Shown piece after piece: positions 27,231 to 36,019 of a DNA stretch of 64,000 bases. Under the pieces are notes generated by a model, which was given only the letters and a program-made list of their open reading frames with translations, was not told where the DNA came from and ran no database searches. Source of the stretch: Rhodopseudomonas palustris (GTDB taxonomy: Bacteria; Pseudomonadota; Alphaproteobacteria; Rhizobiales; Xanthobacteraceae); assembly GCF_007005445.1 (NCBI RefSeq), contig NZ_CP041387.1, positions 434,001-498,000 on the forward strand, in the 5' to 3' direction. Numbering within the stretch: position 1 is the stretch's first letter; each line of letters begins with the position of its first letter. The position numbers and the translations under genes are program-made.

Positions 27231-27626
27231 TCAGCCCTCGGCGAACCGGCGGGTGAACAGCGTGGCCTGAACCAGGCCCCGGGCGTGGCGGCCGTCGCCG
27301 ATCTTGCGGTCGCCGACGTACGAGGCGACCTCGAACCGGATCGCCCGCCGCTCCACCGCGCTCACCGTCGCCGTGGTCCGCACCGTCTGGCCGACGAAGG
27401 CCGGCGCCAGATGCCGGATGTCGACCTCGCTGCCGACCGTGATCCAGCCGGCCGGCAGCTTCGGCATGATCGCCTCGCCGGAAGCCATCTCCATCTCCAG
27501 GATCATCAGCGGGGTGGCGAACACGGCGGGCATGTACGGCACGAAATGTTGCACGGTGACGTCCTGCGTCACCGTGGTCAGCCGCTCGGCGCTCATGCCG
27601 ACAGAGAGAATATCGCGCGCATCCAT
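27231..27626 (-). CDS. FlK-like hotdog thioesterase
   Basis: A hotdog-fold acyl-CoA thioesterase of 131 residues from ATG 27626. Aligned by eye to fluoroacetyl-CoA thioesterase FlK, it keeps the catalytic set Thr-Glu-His: T38 in VFATPLM, E46 in EMEMA and H72 in DIRHLAP. FlK hydrolyses fluoroacetyl-CoA and protects the TCA cycle. Most relatives act on other short acyl-CoAs, so substrate is open. The frame continues upstream to 27659 into a perfect palindrome, which I exclude. Confidence 0.82.
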   Translation of the reverse strand: MDARDILSVGMSAERLTTVTQDVTVQHFVPYMPAVFATPLMILEMEMASGEAIMPKLPAGWITVGSEVDIRHLAPAFVGQTVRTTATVSAVERRAIRFEVASYVGDRKIGDGRHARGLVQATLFTRRFAEG

Positions 27627-27659
27627 GGGGGCTCTTCGTGCTTCTTGGCGATGACTCAA

Positions 27660-27710
27660 CGTTCGTCATTCCGGGGGGCGCGCTGCGCGCGCCCCCCGGA
27701 ATGACGAACG
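27660..27710. repeat. Perfect 24-bp inverted repeat (family B, short form)
   Basis: Left arm 27660-27683 and right arm 27687-27710 are exact reverse complements around a 3-base loop. The arms begin CGTTCGTCATTCCGGGG. No T-run follows on either strand. It lies between two same-strand genes (tautomerase and thioesterase), so the hairpin would form in any shared transcript. Confidence 0.92.
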
Positions 27711-27729
27711 AGAGGGCTGCGTGATGCGC

Positions 27730-27933
27730 TTACTTCGCCTGTGCCGCCTTGCGCTCGACGAAGGTCTTGCCGCCCTTCATCTTGTTGGTGAGCGGCGCTT
27801 CGTTGATCTGGATCACCACGTCCTCGGCGGCGACGCCGAGATGCGTCACCAGCGCCGTGGTGATGTCGCGCATCATCCCGGCCTTCTGCTCGTCGGTGCG
27901 GCCCATGGCCATGTTGACGGTGATCTCGGGCAT
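27730..27933 (-). CDS. 4-oxalocrotonate tautomerase-family protein
   Basis: A 67-residue tautomerase-superfamily protein. Catalytic Pro2 is exposed after loss of Met1 (MPEITVNMAMGRTDEQK). The length and beta-alpha-beta pattern match the 4-OT hexamer type. The GVAAEDVVIQINE segment is typical. No aromatic meta-cleavage genes are near, so the natural substrate is unknown. Repeats flank it on both sides. Confidence 0.88.
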   Translation of the reverse strand: MPEITVNMAMGRTDEQKAGMMRDITTALVTHLGVAAEDVVIQINEAPLTNKMKGGKTFVERKAAQAK

Positions 27934-27969
27934 CGGTGGTTTCTCCCTTTTTGCTTGGTCTTTGTTGTT

Positions 27970-28172
27970 GTCATTCCGGGGCGCTCACGCAGTGGGCGAA
28001 CCCGGAATCTCACAGTTGTCTCAGTTCGTCTTCATCCTGAGGAGTCTGGCGGCGCTCGCAGAGCGCAGACGGGCGTCTCGAAGGATGGGCCACACGCGCC
28101 CTGGCGAAACCTCGGCCTCATGGTTCGAGACGCCCGGCTTCGCTGCGCTCCGCCGGGCTCCTCACCATGAGG
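27970..28172. repeat. Composite intergenic repeat, family B next to family A
   Basis: A family B unit (GTCATTCCGGGGCGCTCACG ... AACCCGGAATC, 27970-28011) is followed by a long family A unit (28033-28172). The family A unit has facing GTCTCGAAGGAT and TGGTTCGAGACG cores and a CTCACCATGAGG end. Two different families next to each other suggest these elements collect in the same gap. It lies between the tautomerase and hisS genes, both on the minus strand. Confidence 0.85.
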
Positions 28173-28193
28173 GGCTGATGCCTCGCTGGACAA

Positions 28194-29723
28194 CTAATTC
28201 CAGCTCACACCGCGGCGCTGCAGCAGCTCCTGCACCTTGGCAACCAGTTCATCCTCCTTGCAGGAAAACTGCGCCTCGGCCTGCTTCTTCAAGTACTCGT
28301 CGCGGTCCTTCTCCAGCGACGCCAGCTCGGCGCCGAGGATCAAATCCTTGATCTGCACGATTCCTTGCGCGTTCTCATCCGAGCCCTGGATGATGGCGCA
28401 GGGCGAGTTGCGCTTGTCGGCGTATTTCATCTGCTGGCCGAGCGAGTGCTTGGGATTGCCCAAATACAGCTCGGCGCGGATGCCGGCTTGGCGCAGGCTC
28501 GCGACCATCTTTTGATAACCGGCTATGTCGCCGCCGAACACGGTGACCACGACGGGACCGGCTTGAGGCCTGTTGTCGAGCTGGCCGATCAGCGTCAGCG
28601 CCGCCTGCAGTCGCGATACGCCGATCGAGAATCCGGTCGCCGGCACCGGCTCGCCGCGGAAGCGCGACACCAGGCCGTCATAGCGCCCGCCGCCGCCGAC
28701 CGAGCCGAACCGCACCGGGCGGCCTTTCTCGTCCTTGGTGTCGAGCAGCAGTTCGACCTCATAGACCGGGCCGGTGTAGTATTCGAGGCCGCGGACGACG
28801 GAGGGATCGATCTTCACACAATCGCCGTAGCCGCCGGCGTCGGCCAGCTCAGCGATGGTGGCGAGTTCGGCAACGCCATCGCTACCAGTCTTCGAGCCTT
28901 CGACGCGCGCGCGCATGTTGGCCAAGGTCGACTGATTGTCAGCGCCCTGCATGCTGGCGACGGAATCCTTGTCGCCGATGAAGCTGATGATCGCATCGGT
29001 CTGCGTCTGGTTGAGGCCGGCGCCTTTGGTGAAGTCGCCTTTGCCTTCCTCGCCGCCGTCCCAACGACCCGGACCAAGTAGCTGGATGATATCCTTGATC
29101 GGAAACTTGTCGGCCTTGTCGATGGCGCGCATCACGGTGAGCCATTGCGCGTCGCTGTCGATTCCCTGCGCTTCGCGGATGCCATCCAGCACCTTCCGGT
29201 TATTCACCTTCACCACATAGCTGCCGCGGGGGATGCCGAGCGCTTCCATGGTATCCGCCGCCATCATGCACATCTCGGCGTCGGCGGCGGCGGTGGGGGC
29301 GCCGACGGTGTCGGCGTCGAACTGCATGAACTGGCGGAAGCGGCCGGGGCCGGGTTTCTCGTTGCGGAACACCCAGCCGAACCGGTAGCTGCGATACGGC
29401 TTCGGCAGTGCATCAAAATTCTCGGCGACGTAGCGGGCGAGTGGGGCGGTGAGATCGTAGCGCAGGCTGATCCACTGCTCATCGTCGTCCTGCAGCGAGA
29501 ACACGCCCTCGTTGGGGCGGTCCTGATCGGGCAGGAACTTGCCGAGCGCGTCGGTGTATTCGAACGCCGGGGTTTCGACCGGCTCGAAGCCGTAGCGTTC
29601 GTACACCTCGCGGATCTTCTCCACCATTGCGCGCGTCGCCGCGATCTCGGCCGGGCCGCGATCGGCGAGGCCACGCGGCAGCCGGGCGCGCAGTTTCGAG
29701 GGTTTTTTCGGTTTCTCAGCCAT
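28194..29723 (-). CDS. hisS: Histidyl-tRNA synthetase HisS
   Basis: Charges tRNA-His. Class II motifs are present: motif 2 [22 protein letters not shown] near 135, the HisRS signature [16 protein letters not shown] near 320, and motif 3 ([13 protein letters not shown] ... GFSIGVSRL). The C-terminal anticodon-binding domain follows. At 509 residues it is longer than the common ~420 because of a mid-protein insertion, as in other members of this bacterial group. ATG 29723 is used; a further 114 codons upstream are antisense to the next gene and not coding. Confidence 0.95.
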   Translation of the reverse strand: MAEKPKKPSKLRARLPRGLADRGPAEIAATRAMVEKIREVYERYGFEPVETPAFEYTDALGKFLPDQDRPNEGVFSLQDDDEQWISLRYDLTAPLARYVAENFDALPKPYRSYRFGWVFRNEKPGPGRFRQFMQFDADTVGAPTAAADAEMCMMAADTMEALGIPRGSYVVKVNNRKVLDGIREAQGIDSDAQWLTVMRAIDKADKFPIKDIIQLLGPGRWDGGEEGKGDFTKGAGLNQTQTDAIISFIGDKDSVASMQGADNQSTLANMRARVEGSKTGSDGVAELATIAELADAGGYGDCVKIDPSVVRGLEYYTGPVYEVELLLDTKDEKGRPVRFGSVGGGGRYDGLVSRFRGEPVPATGFSIGVSRLQAALTLIGQLDNRPQAGPVVVTVFGGDIAGYQKMVASLRQAGIRAELYLGNPKHSLGQQMKYADKRNSPCAIIQGSDENAQGIVQIKDLILGAELASLEKDRDEYLKKQAEAQFSCKEDELVAKVQELLQRRGVSWN

Positions 29724-29937
29724 CGTCGCCTTCCAAGTCAGGGCCGGGTTGGTATCAGCCGCTGTCCGCCGCAGCAAGGCGGGGTTGCATGATCCAGCGC
29801 AAATCCCTCGCCGGCGGCGTCCATTAACAGATGGAAGCCCCACGGAAATTTGCTGGCTCGCGGCGTTCCCGTCAGGGCGTGAAGCTGGTACCGTGCCGCG
29901 CCTTTCACCCCCGGCCGCGCAGTGCATGAGGAGCCCC

Positions 29938-31284
29938 ATGTTAGACAAGATCAAGCCCACGTCCGCCGTCAACGCGCCGAACGATCTCAACGCGTTCTGG
30001 ATGCCGTTCACCGCGAACCGGGCCTTCAAGCGCGCGCCGAAAATGGTCGTGGGCGCCGAGGGCATGCACTACATCACCACCGAGGGGCGCAGGATCATCG
30101 ACGCCGCATCCGGCATGTGGTGCACCAATGCGGGCCACGGCCGCAAGGAGATCGCCGAGGCGATCAAGGCACAGGCCGACGAGCTCGACTTCTCGCCGCC
30201 GTTCCAGTTCGGCCAGCCGAAGGCGTTCGAGCTCGCCAGCCGGATCGCCGATCTGGCGCCGGAAGGGCTCGATCACGTATTCTTCTGCAATTCCGGCTCG
30301 GAAGCCGGCGACACCGCGCTGAAGATCGCGGTGGCGTATCAGCAGCTCAAGGGCCAGGGCTCGCGCACCCGGCTGATCGGTCGCGAGCGCGGCTATCACG
30401 GCGTCGGCTTCGGCGGCACCGCGGTCGGCGGCATCGGCAACAACCGCAAGATGTTCGGTCCGCTGCTCAACGGCGTCGACCATCTGCCTGCGACGTATGA
30501 TCGCGACAAGCAGGCCTTCACCAAGGGCGAGCCGGACTACGGCGCACACTTCGCCGACGCGCTCGAAGGCCTCGTCAACCTGCACGGCGCCAACACCATC
30601 GCGGCGGTGATCGTCGAGCCGATGGCCGGCTCCACCGGCGTGCTGCCGGCGCCGAAGGGCTACCTCAAGCGCCTGCGCGAGATCACCAAGAAGCACGGCA
30701 TCCTGCTGATCTTCGACGAGGTCATCACCGGCTACGGCCGTCTCGGCTATGCCTTCGCGGCCGAGCGCTACGGCGTCACCCCGGACATGATCACCTTCGC
30801 CAAGGGCGTCACCAACGGTGCGGTGCCGATGGGCGGCGTGATCACGTCGGCCGAAATCCACGACGCGTTCATGACCGGGCCCGAGCACGCGGTGGAGCTT
30901 GCCCACGGCTACACCTATTCGGCGCATCCGCTGGCCTGCGCGGCCGGCATCGCCACCCTCGACATCTACCGCGACGAGAAGCTGTTCGAGCGCGCCAAGG
31001 CGCTGGAGCCGAAGTTCGCCGAGGCGGTGATGTCGCTGAAGGACGCCCCGAACGTGGTCGACATCCGCACCGTCGGCCTGACCGCGGGCATCGATCTCGC
31101 CCCGCTCGCCGATGCGCCCGGCAAGCGTGGCTTCGAAGCGATGAACGCCGGCTTCCACGATCACGAACTGATGCTCCGGATCGCCGGCGACACTCTGGCG
31201 CTGACCCCGCCGCTGATCCTCAGCGAGGACCAGATCGGCGAGATCGTCGACAAGGTCGGCAAGGTGATCCGCGCGGTCGCCTGA
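29938..31284 (+). CDS. Omega-amino acid:pyruvate aminotransferase (class III)
   Basis: PLP enzyme that moves amino groups between beta-alanine or related omega-amino acids and pyruvate. The 448-residue protein has [12 protein letters not shown] near 120, the [10 protein letters not shown] loop, and [12 protein letters not shown] for PLP. The Schiff-base lysine is in [14 protein letters not shown] near 284. ATG 29938 has GAGGAG just upstream. It is divergent from hisS. Close families (taurine or GABA transaminases) cannot be excluded. Confidence 0.9.
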   Translation: MLDKIKPTSAVNAPNDLNAFWMPFTANRAFKRAPKMVVGAEGMHYITTEGRRIIDAASGMWCTNAGHGRKEIAEAIKAQADELDFSPPFQFGQPKAFELASRIADLAPEGLDHVFFCNSGSEAGDTALKIAVAYQQLKGQGSRTRLIGRERGYHGVGFGGTAVGGIGNNRKMFGPLLNGVDHLPATYDRDKQAFTKGEPDYGAHFADALEGLVNLHGANTIAAVIVEPMAGSTGVLPAPKGYLKRLREITKKHGILLIFDEVITGYGRLGYAFAAERYGVTPDMITFAKGVTNGAVPMGGVITSAEIHDAFMTGPEHAVELAHGYTYSAHPLACAAGIATLDIYRDEKLFERAKALEPKFAEAVMSLKDAPNVVDIRTVGLTAGIDLAPLADAPGKRGFEAMNAGFHDHELMLRIAGDTLALTPPLILSEDQIGEIVDKVGKVIRAVA

Positions 31285-31309
31285 CATCCGCCCGATATCC
31301 CCTTGGGAC

Positions 31310-31338
31310 GGCGGACGAATCCAGTGGACTCGTCCGCC
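31310..31338. other. Strong hairpin between the aminotransferase and EAL genes
   Basis: GGCGGACGA pairs with TCGTCCGCC (9 bp) around an 11-base loop that itself contains CCA-G-TGG. No T-run follows, so it is not a classic terminator. It may stabilise the 3' end or attenuate read-through. Confidence 0.55.
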
Positions 31339-31381
31339 GAATCGACAAAGATGGCGGATCGGCAGGCAACCACCGGCTTAA

Positions 31382-32908
31382 ATGATCCGTATCTCGACCA
31401 TTTTCATCGCCGTCTGCATGGTGCTGATCGCCACCTCGCTCGGCATGGTGGTGTATGCGGTGGCCGGATTCAGCTTGGCGCAGGCGGCGCTGGTCGGCCT
31501 GACGGCGCTGACCCTGTTCGTGCTGTATCAGGCGGTCTCACTGCGAATCCGCGACCGCGCCGAGGCCGGCCACCAGATCGCCGACCTGTCGCGCGGTACG
31601 GCTGATCTTGCCCGCCAGGTCGGTGAGTTCGGCCGCCGGCTGGCCGTGGTCGAGGCCAAGTTGGTCTCGTCGCAATCGGTCCATAACGACCGCGTCAAGC
31701 ATGTCTCAGACGAAATCGGCGAATTGGGTACCCTGGTGCAGCAGCTCGCGGTATCGGTTGCCACCCATGAGGAATTACTGACCGCCGCGGCGCGCAGCGT
31801 GATCCGCCCGGAGACGGTGCCGCCGCTGGAGCTGGGAGAACCGGTCCCGGCCACGGTGCCCATCCCGGCCCCGACGTCTGCCGCCGTTCCGGCTGCGGCC
31901 GCTTCGACGGTGACTGATCCCGAAGCCTCCCCGCGCGCTGCGCGGGACGAACTGCCGCCCGAAGTGGCCGTCCCGGCCGCCGCAACCGCTATGACCGCCC
32001 CCGCGCCGGATGGTCTCCGGCTGCTGCCGGCGGTGAGAAGCGCCGTCGAGGCGGAGCGGTTCGATCTTTATCTGCAGCCGATGGTTACGCTGCCGCAGCG
32101 CAAGGTGCGCGCCTATGAGGTGGTGACCCGGCTGCGCGACGAGGCCGACCAGACGATCGCCGCCGACAGCTATCTGCCGATCGCGGAGGCCGCCGGGCTG
32201 ATGGGGCGGATCGATCACGCTATCCTGCTGCGTGCCGTGCAGGTGGTGCGGCGGTTGCTGGTGCGTAACAAAGAGGTCGGGCTGTTCGTAAACATTTCCG
32301 GCGCCACGCTCGCCGACACTGCGGCGTTCTCGCAGTGCCTCGACTTCCTCGAGGCCAACCGCGCGCTGGCGCCGTCGCTGCTGCTCGAATTCAAGCAGAG
32401 CACCCTGCGTAACCTCGGTCCGGTCGAGGCCGAGCACCTCGCGGCGCTGGCGCAGCGCGGCTACCGGTTCTCGATCGACCATGTCACCGATCTGCGGTTC
32501 GAACCGCGCGAGCTGGCTGACCGCGGTGTCCGCTTCATCAAGGTGCCGGCGTCGCTGCTGCTGGCGGCGCACGACACCGCGTCGGCCGACATCCATCCGG
32601 TCGATCTGTCGGACCTGCTCGGCCGCTTCGGCATCGATCTGATCGCCGAGCGGATCGAGGGCGAGCGCGCGGTGGTCGACCTGCTTGACTACGATGTGCG
32701 GTTTGGGCAGGGGTTCTTGTTCGCAGCGCCCCGTCCGCTGCGGCCAGAGACCGCCACCAACGCGGCCGCGCCGGCTTCCAACGCCCCGGCCCAGCAGGAC
32801 ATCAATCTTGATCCAGGCAAGCTACCGCAGGGCCCGCTCGGCCGCATCGAGCCGGCACGCGTCACCGGCAATGCCGCACTGGTGCGCCGCGCCGCCGGCC
32901 CTTTCTGA
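31382..32908 (+). CDS. Membrane-anchored EAL-domain protein, degenerate
   Basis: A 508-residue protein with two N-terminal membrane helices (about 5-28 and 34-53), a coiled-coil stretch (~55-140), an Ala/Pro linker and an EAL c-di-GMP phosphodiesterase domain from ~215 to 450. The signature E246-V-V replaces EAL/ELL. N in VNISG, E in LLEFK, the Lys in FIKVP and QGF are kept. The key DDFG loop reads S-I-D366-H367-V, losing the second metal Asp and the GTG-YSS loop. It is therefore probably a c-di-GMP binder or inactive partner. The HAD gene starts 12 bases downstream. Confidence 0.88.
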   Translation: MIRISTIFIAVCMVLIATSLGMVVYAVAGFSLAQAALVGLTALTLFVLYQAVSLRIRDRAEAGHQIADLSRGTADLARQVGEFGRRLAVVEAKLVSSQSVHNDRVKHVSDEIGELGTLVQQLAVSVATHEELLTAAARSVIRPETVPPLELGEPVPATVPIPAPTSAAVPAAAASTVTDPEASPRAARDELPPEVAVPAAATAMTAPAPDGLRLLPAVRSAVEAERFDLYLQPMVTLPQRKVRAYEVVTRLRDEADQTIAADSYLPIAEAAGLMGRIDHAILLRAVQVVRRLLVRNKEVGLFVNISGATLADTAAFSQCLDFLEANRALAPSLLLEFKQSTLRNLGPVEAEHLAALAQRGYRFSIDHVTDLRFEPRELADRGVRFIKVPASLLLAAHDTASADIHPVDLSDLLGRFGIDLIAERIEGERAVVDLLDYDVRFGQGFLFAAPRPLRPETATNAAAPASNAPAQQDINLDPGKLPQGPLGRIEPARVTGNAALVRRAAGPF

Positions 32909-32920
32909 TCGATTCAGCCG

Positions 32921-33775
32921 ATGACCACGCTGCGTTTCGTCGAGCATCTGCATGAGCTCGTCGGCTCGGTCGACGTCGTGCTCAGCGACATCTGGGGCGT
33001 TGTGCACAACGGCCTGGAATCCTTCCCCGACGCCTGCGCGGCGCTGAAGACCGCGCGCGACCAAGGCCGTACCGTGGTGCTGATCACCAACGCGCCGCGC
33101 CCGGCGGATTCGGTGCAGCGCCAGCTTCGCAAGCTCGACGTGCCGGACGATTGCTACGACGCGATCGTGTCGTCGGGCGATCTCACCCGCATCTATGTGG
33201 CCGAGCATCCCGGCCAGTCGATCTACTGGCTCGGGCCGGATCGCGACAATTCGATCTATCGCGGCCTCGACGCCAGGCTGACGCCGCTGGAAGCCGCCGA
33301 CTACATCATCTGTACCGGCCCGTTCGACGACGAGACCGAGTCGGCCGAAGACTATCGCGAGATGATGGGGCAGGCGCTGGCGCGCAAGCTGACACTGGTC
33401 TGCGCCAATCCTGACATCGTGGTCGAGCGCGGCGACCGGCTGATCTATTGCGCCGGCGCGATCGCCGAACTGTATCGCGAACTCGGCGGCGAGGTGATCT
33501 TCTACGGCAAGCCGCACCGGCCGATCTACGACCGGGCGATGGCGCTGGCACGCCAGATCCGCGGCAGCGACACTCCGGCGCAGCGTGTGCTGGCGATCGG
33601 CGATTCGGTGCGAACCGATCTGGCCGGCGCGCAGGGCTACGGCATCGATCTGCTGTTCGTCACCCGCGGCATCCATGCCGACGCGTTCGAAGGCATCGAC
33701 CGGCTCGACACCGCGGCGGTCACCGAATTGTTCGGTCACCCACCGCTGGCGCTGACCCGCGAGCTGCGCTGGTAA
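32921..33775 (+). CDS. TIGR01459-family HAD-like hydrolase
   Basis: A 284-residue protein of the NagD-type HAD class IIA. The first motif reads LSDIWGVVHNG: nucleophile D23 is present, but the usual acid/base Asp two residues on is W25. TNAPRPAD is motif II, FYGKPHRPIY is motif III, and IGDSVRTDLAGAQGYG is motif IV. The missing second Asp is typical of this subfamily and makes a general phosphatase activity doubtful. It follows the EAL gene closely and may be co-transcribed. Confidence 0.87.
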   Translation: MTTLRFVEHLHELVGSVDVVLSDIWGVVHNGLESFPDACAALKTARDQGRTVVLITNAPRPADSVQRQLRKLDVPDDCYDAIVSSGDLTRIYVAEHPGQSIYWLGPDRDNSIYRGLDARLTPLEAADYIICTGPFDDETESAEDYREMMGQALARKLTLVCANPDIVVERGDRLIYCAGAIAELYRELGGEVIFYGKPHRPIYDRAMALARQIRGSDTPAQRVLAIGDSVRTDLAGAQGYGIDLLFVTRGIHADAFEGIDRLDTAAVTELFGHPPLALTRELRW

Positions 33776-33806
33776 GCGCAGCTCGATTTCGATGTCTTGC
33801 AAGTGA

Positions 33807-35870
33807 TCAGCGGCCTTCGCGCAGCCAGGTCGCAGCGAACGCGCCGAGCAGCAGCAGCAGTCCGATCAGGCCGGTGAACACCGGTAGCACGCCGACGCCG
33901 GTGACGACGCTGGCGTCACGCATCCGCACGCCGAGCCAGCCGTCGCCGCGGAAGATCGTCGCCGAGGTGACCGGCACGATCCGCGGCAGTTCGACGCTGC
34001 CATTTTCGGCGATTCGCCGCGCATCGCCGCCGGTCGCCTGAACCAATGGCCGCAGCGCCTCGGTGGTCGAGGTGACCTCAGCGAATTCCTTCGGATTGAC
34101 CGGCCCGACATTGATCAGCGCCTTGAGCGTGCCGTCGGTCGCCGACCACAGGCCCAGCTCTTCGGCCGGCAGCGTCGCCCGCCAGGTGCCGGGGTCGGCC
34201 GCCGTCAGCGCCAGTTCGCGGGTCTTGCCGGACGGCGAGGTGACGGTGACGGGCGGCACGCTGTCGCCCATGGTCTGGCGCACGACTTGAAGGTTCTTGC
34301 CCTCGGCCTTCAACCGCAGCGCTTCCTCGTCGAGGTCGGGCTGCTTCATCAGCCAGTGCGACATCCGCCTGAGCAGATCGAGATGCGGGCCGCCGCCCTC
34401 GTAGCCGCGCGCCCACAGCCAGATGTGGTCGGAGAGCAGCAGCGCAACGCGGCCCTCACCGAAATGCGACAGCAGCAGCAGCGGCATATTGTCGGCGCCG
34501 GTCATCAGCGGCGCCGTGGTGGTGTTGCGGGTGTCGACCGTGCGGAAGAACCGGCTCCAGGCCGGCGGTTCGGATGCCGAGCCTTCGAGCCCGCGCGTCA
34601 CCGGGTGGCGCTTGCCCGCGTCCGACAGCCGCGCGTGATACGGCTTCTCGGTGACGCCGACCGGCTCGGCCGGCAACAGCGTGTCGAGCGGCGTGCGCCA
34701 GATCGAGGTGGTCGAGGCGTAGTCCGGCCCGGCCGACACCAGCACCGCGCCGCCGTTCCTGACATAGCGCGAGATGTTGTCGAAATACGCCATCGGCAGC
34801 ACGCCCTGGCGGGCGTAGCGGTCGAAGATGATCAGTTGAAACTCGTTGATCTTCTGCTGGAACAGCTCGCGGGTCGGGAAGGCGATCAGCGACAATTCGT
34901 TGATCGGCGTGCCGTCCTGCTTCTCCGGCGGCCGCAGAATCGTGAAGTGCACCAGATCGACGCTGGCGTCGGATTTGAGCAGGTTGCGCCAAGTGCGCTC
35001 GCCGGAATGCGGCTCGCCCGACACCAGCAGCACCCGCAGCTTGTCGCGCACGCCGTCGATCGACACCACGGCGCGGTTGTTGACCAGCGTCAGCTCGTTA
35101 TCGACCGGCGAGGCTTCGATCTCGACGATGTTCTGGCCGGCGTGCTTGATCTCGACGTCGATGCTGACGGTCTGGCCGCTCAGCACGGTGCGCTGATTCA
35201 GAAGCTCGCCGTCGCGCCGAACCGTGACGCGGGCGCGGTCGCCAGTGATGCCCTGGTCGTCGAGCCGGTAGGTGATGGTCTGGGTCTGGCCGACGATGCC
35301 GAACCGCGGTGCCGCCACAATCGCGACGCGGCGGTCGCGCTCGTCCTTGCGGCCGGTGATCAGCGCTTGCACCGGGGCCTGGAAGCCGAGCGCCTGGGCG
35401 TTCGCCGGGATGTCGTGGACCCGGCCGTCGGTGATCAGGAAGGCGCCGGCGACGCGGTCGGTCGGCACGTCGGACAGCGCCGAGGTCACCGCGCCGAACA
35501 GCTTGGTGCCGTCGGTCTCGCCATCGGCCTGGCCAGCTTCGACGACGCGGACTTCGAGCCCCTTGATCTGCTTCAGCCGGCCGACCAGCGCCTCCTTGGC
35601 CTGCTCGGCCTCTTCGGCGCGCTTGCCGAAATCCTGGCTTGGACTCTTGTCGACCACCACCGCCGCCACCGACGACAGCGGCTCGCGCTCCTCGCGGGTG
35701 AACGACGGATTGGCGAGCGCCAGCACGATCAGCGCCAGTGCCACGATCCGCACCCAGGCGCCGCGCGCCCGCCCGAGCAGCAGCACGAGTGCGATCACCA
35801 CCACGGCGGCAATCGCGACCCACAGCACGGCGGTCGGAACAAGAGGCGCAAAGGCGATGCCGTAGTGCAA
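33807..35870 (-). CDS. Membrane protein with VWA-like and glutamine-amidotransferase-like regions
   Basis: The last gene of a MoxR operon. It has two N-terminal helices (PTAVLWVAIAAVVVIALVLL and WVRIVALALIVLALA), a VWA-like stretch with a MIDAS-style DKSPS, a long periplasmic part with a class I amidotransferase-like fold (FQLIIFDRY, GGAVLVSAGPDY), and a C-terminal helix. I prefer TTG 35870, which has GAGGAG 6 bases upstream (687 aa). ATG 35891, 21 bases earlier, lies inside a repeat and has no ribosome site. The function is unknown; it is probably a cell-envelope protein. Confidence 0.8.
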   Translation of the reverse strand: MHYGIAFAPLVPTAVLWVAIAAVVVIALVLLLGRARGAWVRIVALALIVLALANPSFTREEREPLSSVAAVVVDKSPSQDFGKRAEEAEQAKEALVGRLKQIKGLEVRVVEAGQADGETDGTKLFGAVTSALSDVPTDRVAGAFLITDGRVHDIPANAQALGFQAPVQALITGRKDERDRRVAIVAAPRFGIVGQTQTITYRLDDQGITGDRARVTVRRDGELLNQRTVLSGQTVSIDVEIKHAGQNIVEIEASPVDNELTLVNNRAVVSIDGVRDKLRVLLVSGEPHSGERTWRNLLKSDASVDLVHFTILRPPEKQDGTPINELSLIAFPTRELFQQKINEFQLIIFDRYARQGVLPMAYFDNISRYVRNGGAVLVSAGPDYASTTSIWRTPLDTLLPAEPVGVTEKPYHARLSDAGKRHPVTRGLEGSASEPPAWSRFFRTVDTRNTTTAPLMTGADNMPLLLLSHFGEGRVALLLSDHIWLWARGYEGGGPHLDLLRRMSHWLMKQPDLDEEALRLKAEGKNLQVVRQTMGDSVPPVTVTSPSGKTRELALTAADPGTWRATLPAEELGLWSATDGTLKALINVGPVNPKEFAEVTSTTEALRPLVQATGGDARRIAENGSVELPRIVPVTSATIFRGDGWLGVRMRDASVVTGVGVLPVFTGLIGLLLLLGAFAATWLREGR

Positions 35871-35886
35871 TGCGTTCTCCTCGTCG

Positions 35887-36013
35887 CTCATGGTTCGAGA
35901 CGCATCGCTGCGCGATGCTCCTCACCATGAGGTCCTCGTTTCGTCGTCCCGCCTCAAGCGAGACCTCTCCCTCATCCTGAGGAGCCCGGCGAAGCCGGGC
36001 GTCTCGAAGGATA
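35887..36013. repeat. Two family A elements in the MoxR operon, one touching a start codon
   Basis: One unit (35887-35932, CTCATGGTTCGAGACG ... CTCACCATGAGG) and a second (35971-36013, CTCATCCTGAGGAGCC ... GTCTCGAAGGAT) fill the gap between the DUF4159 gene and the gene below it. The CCATGAG end of the first provides the ATG at 35891, in frame with the downstream gene. Confidence 0.85.
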
Positions 36014-36019
36014 AGCTAA

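Noticed and set aside
14484..36013. CRISPR array
   Set aside because: The repeated elements are dispersed, inverted and unequal in length, without regularly spaced direct repeats or cas genes.
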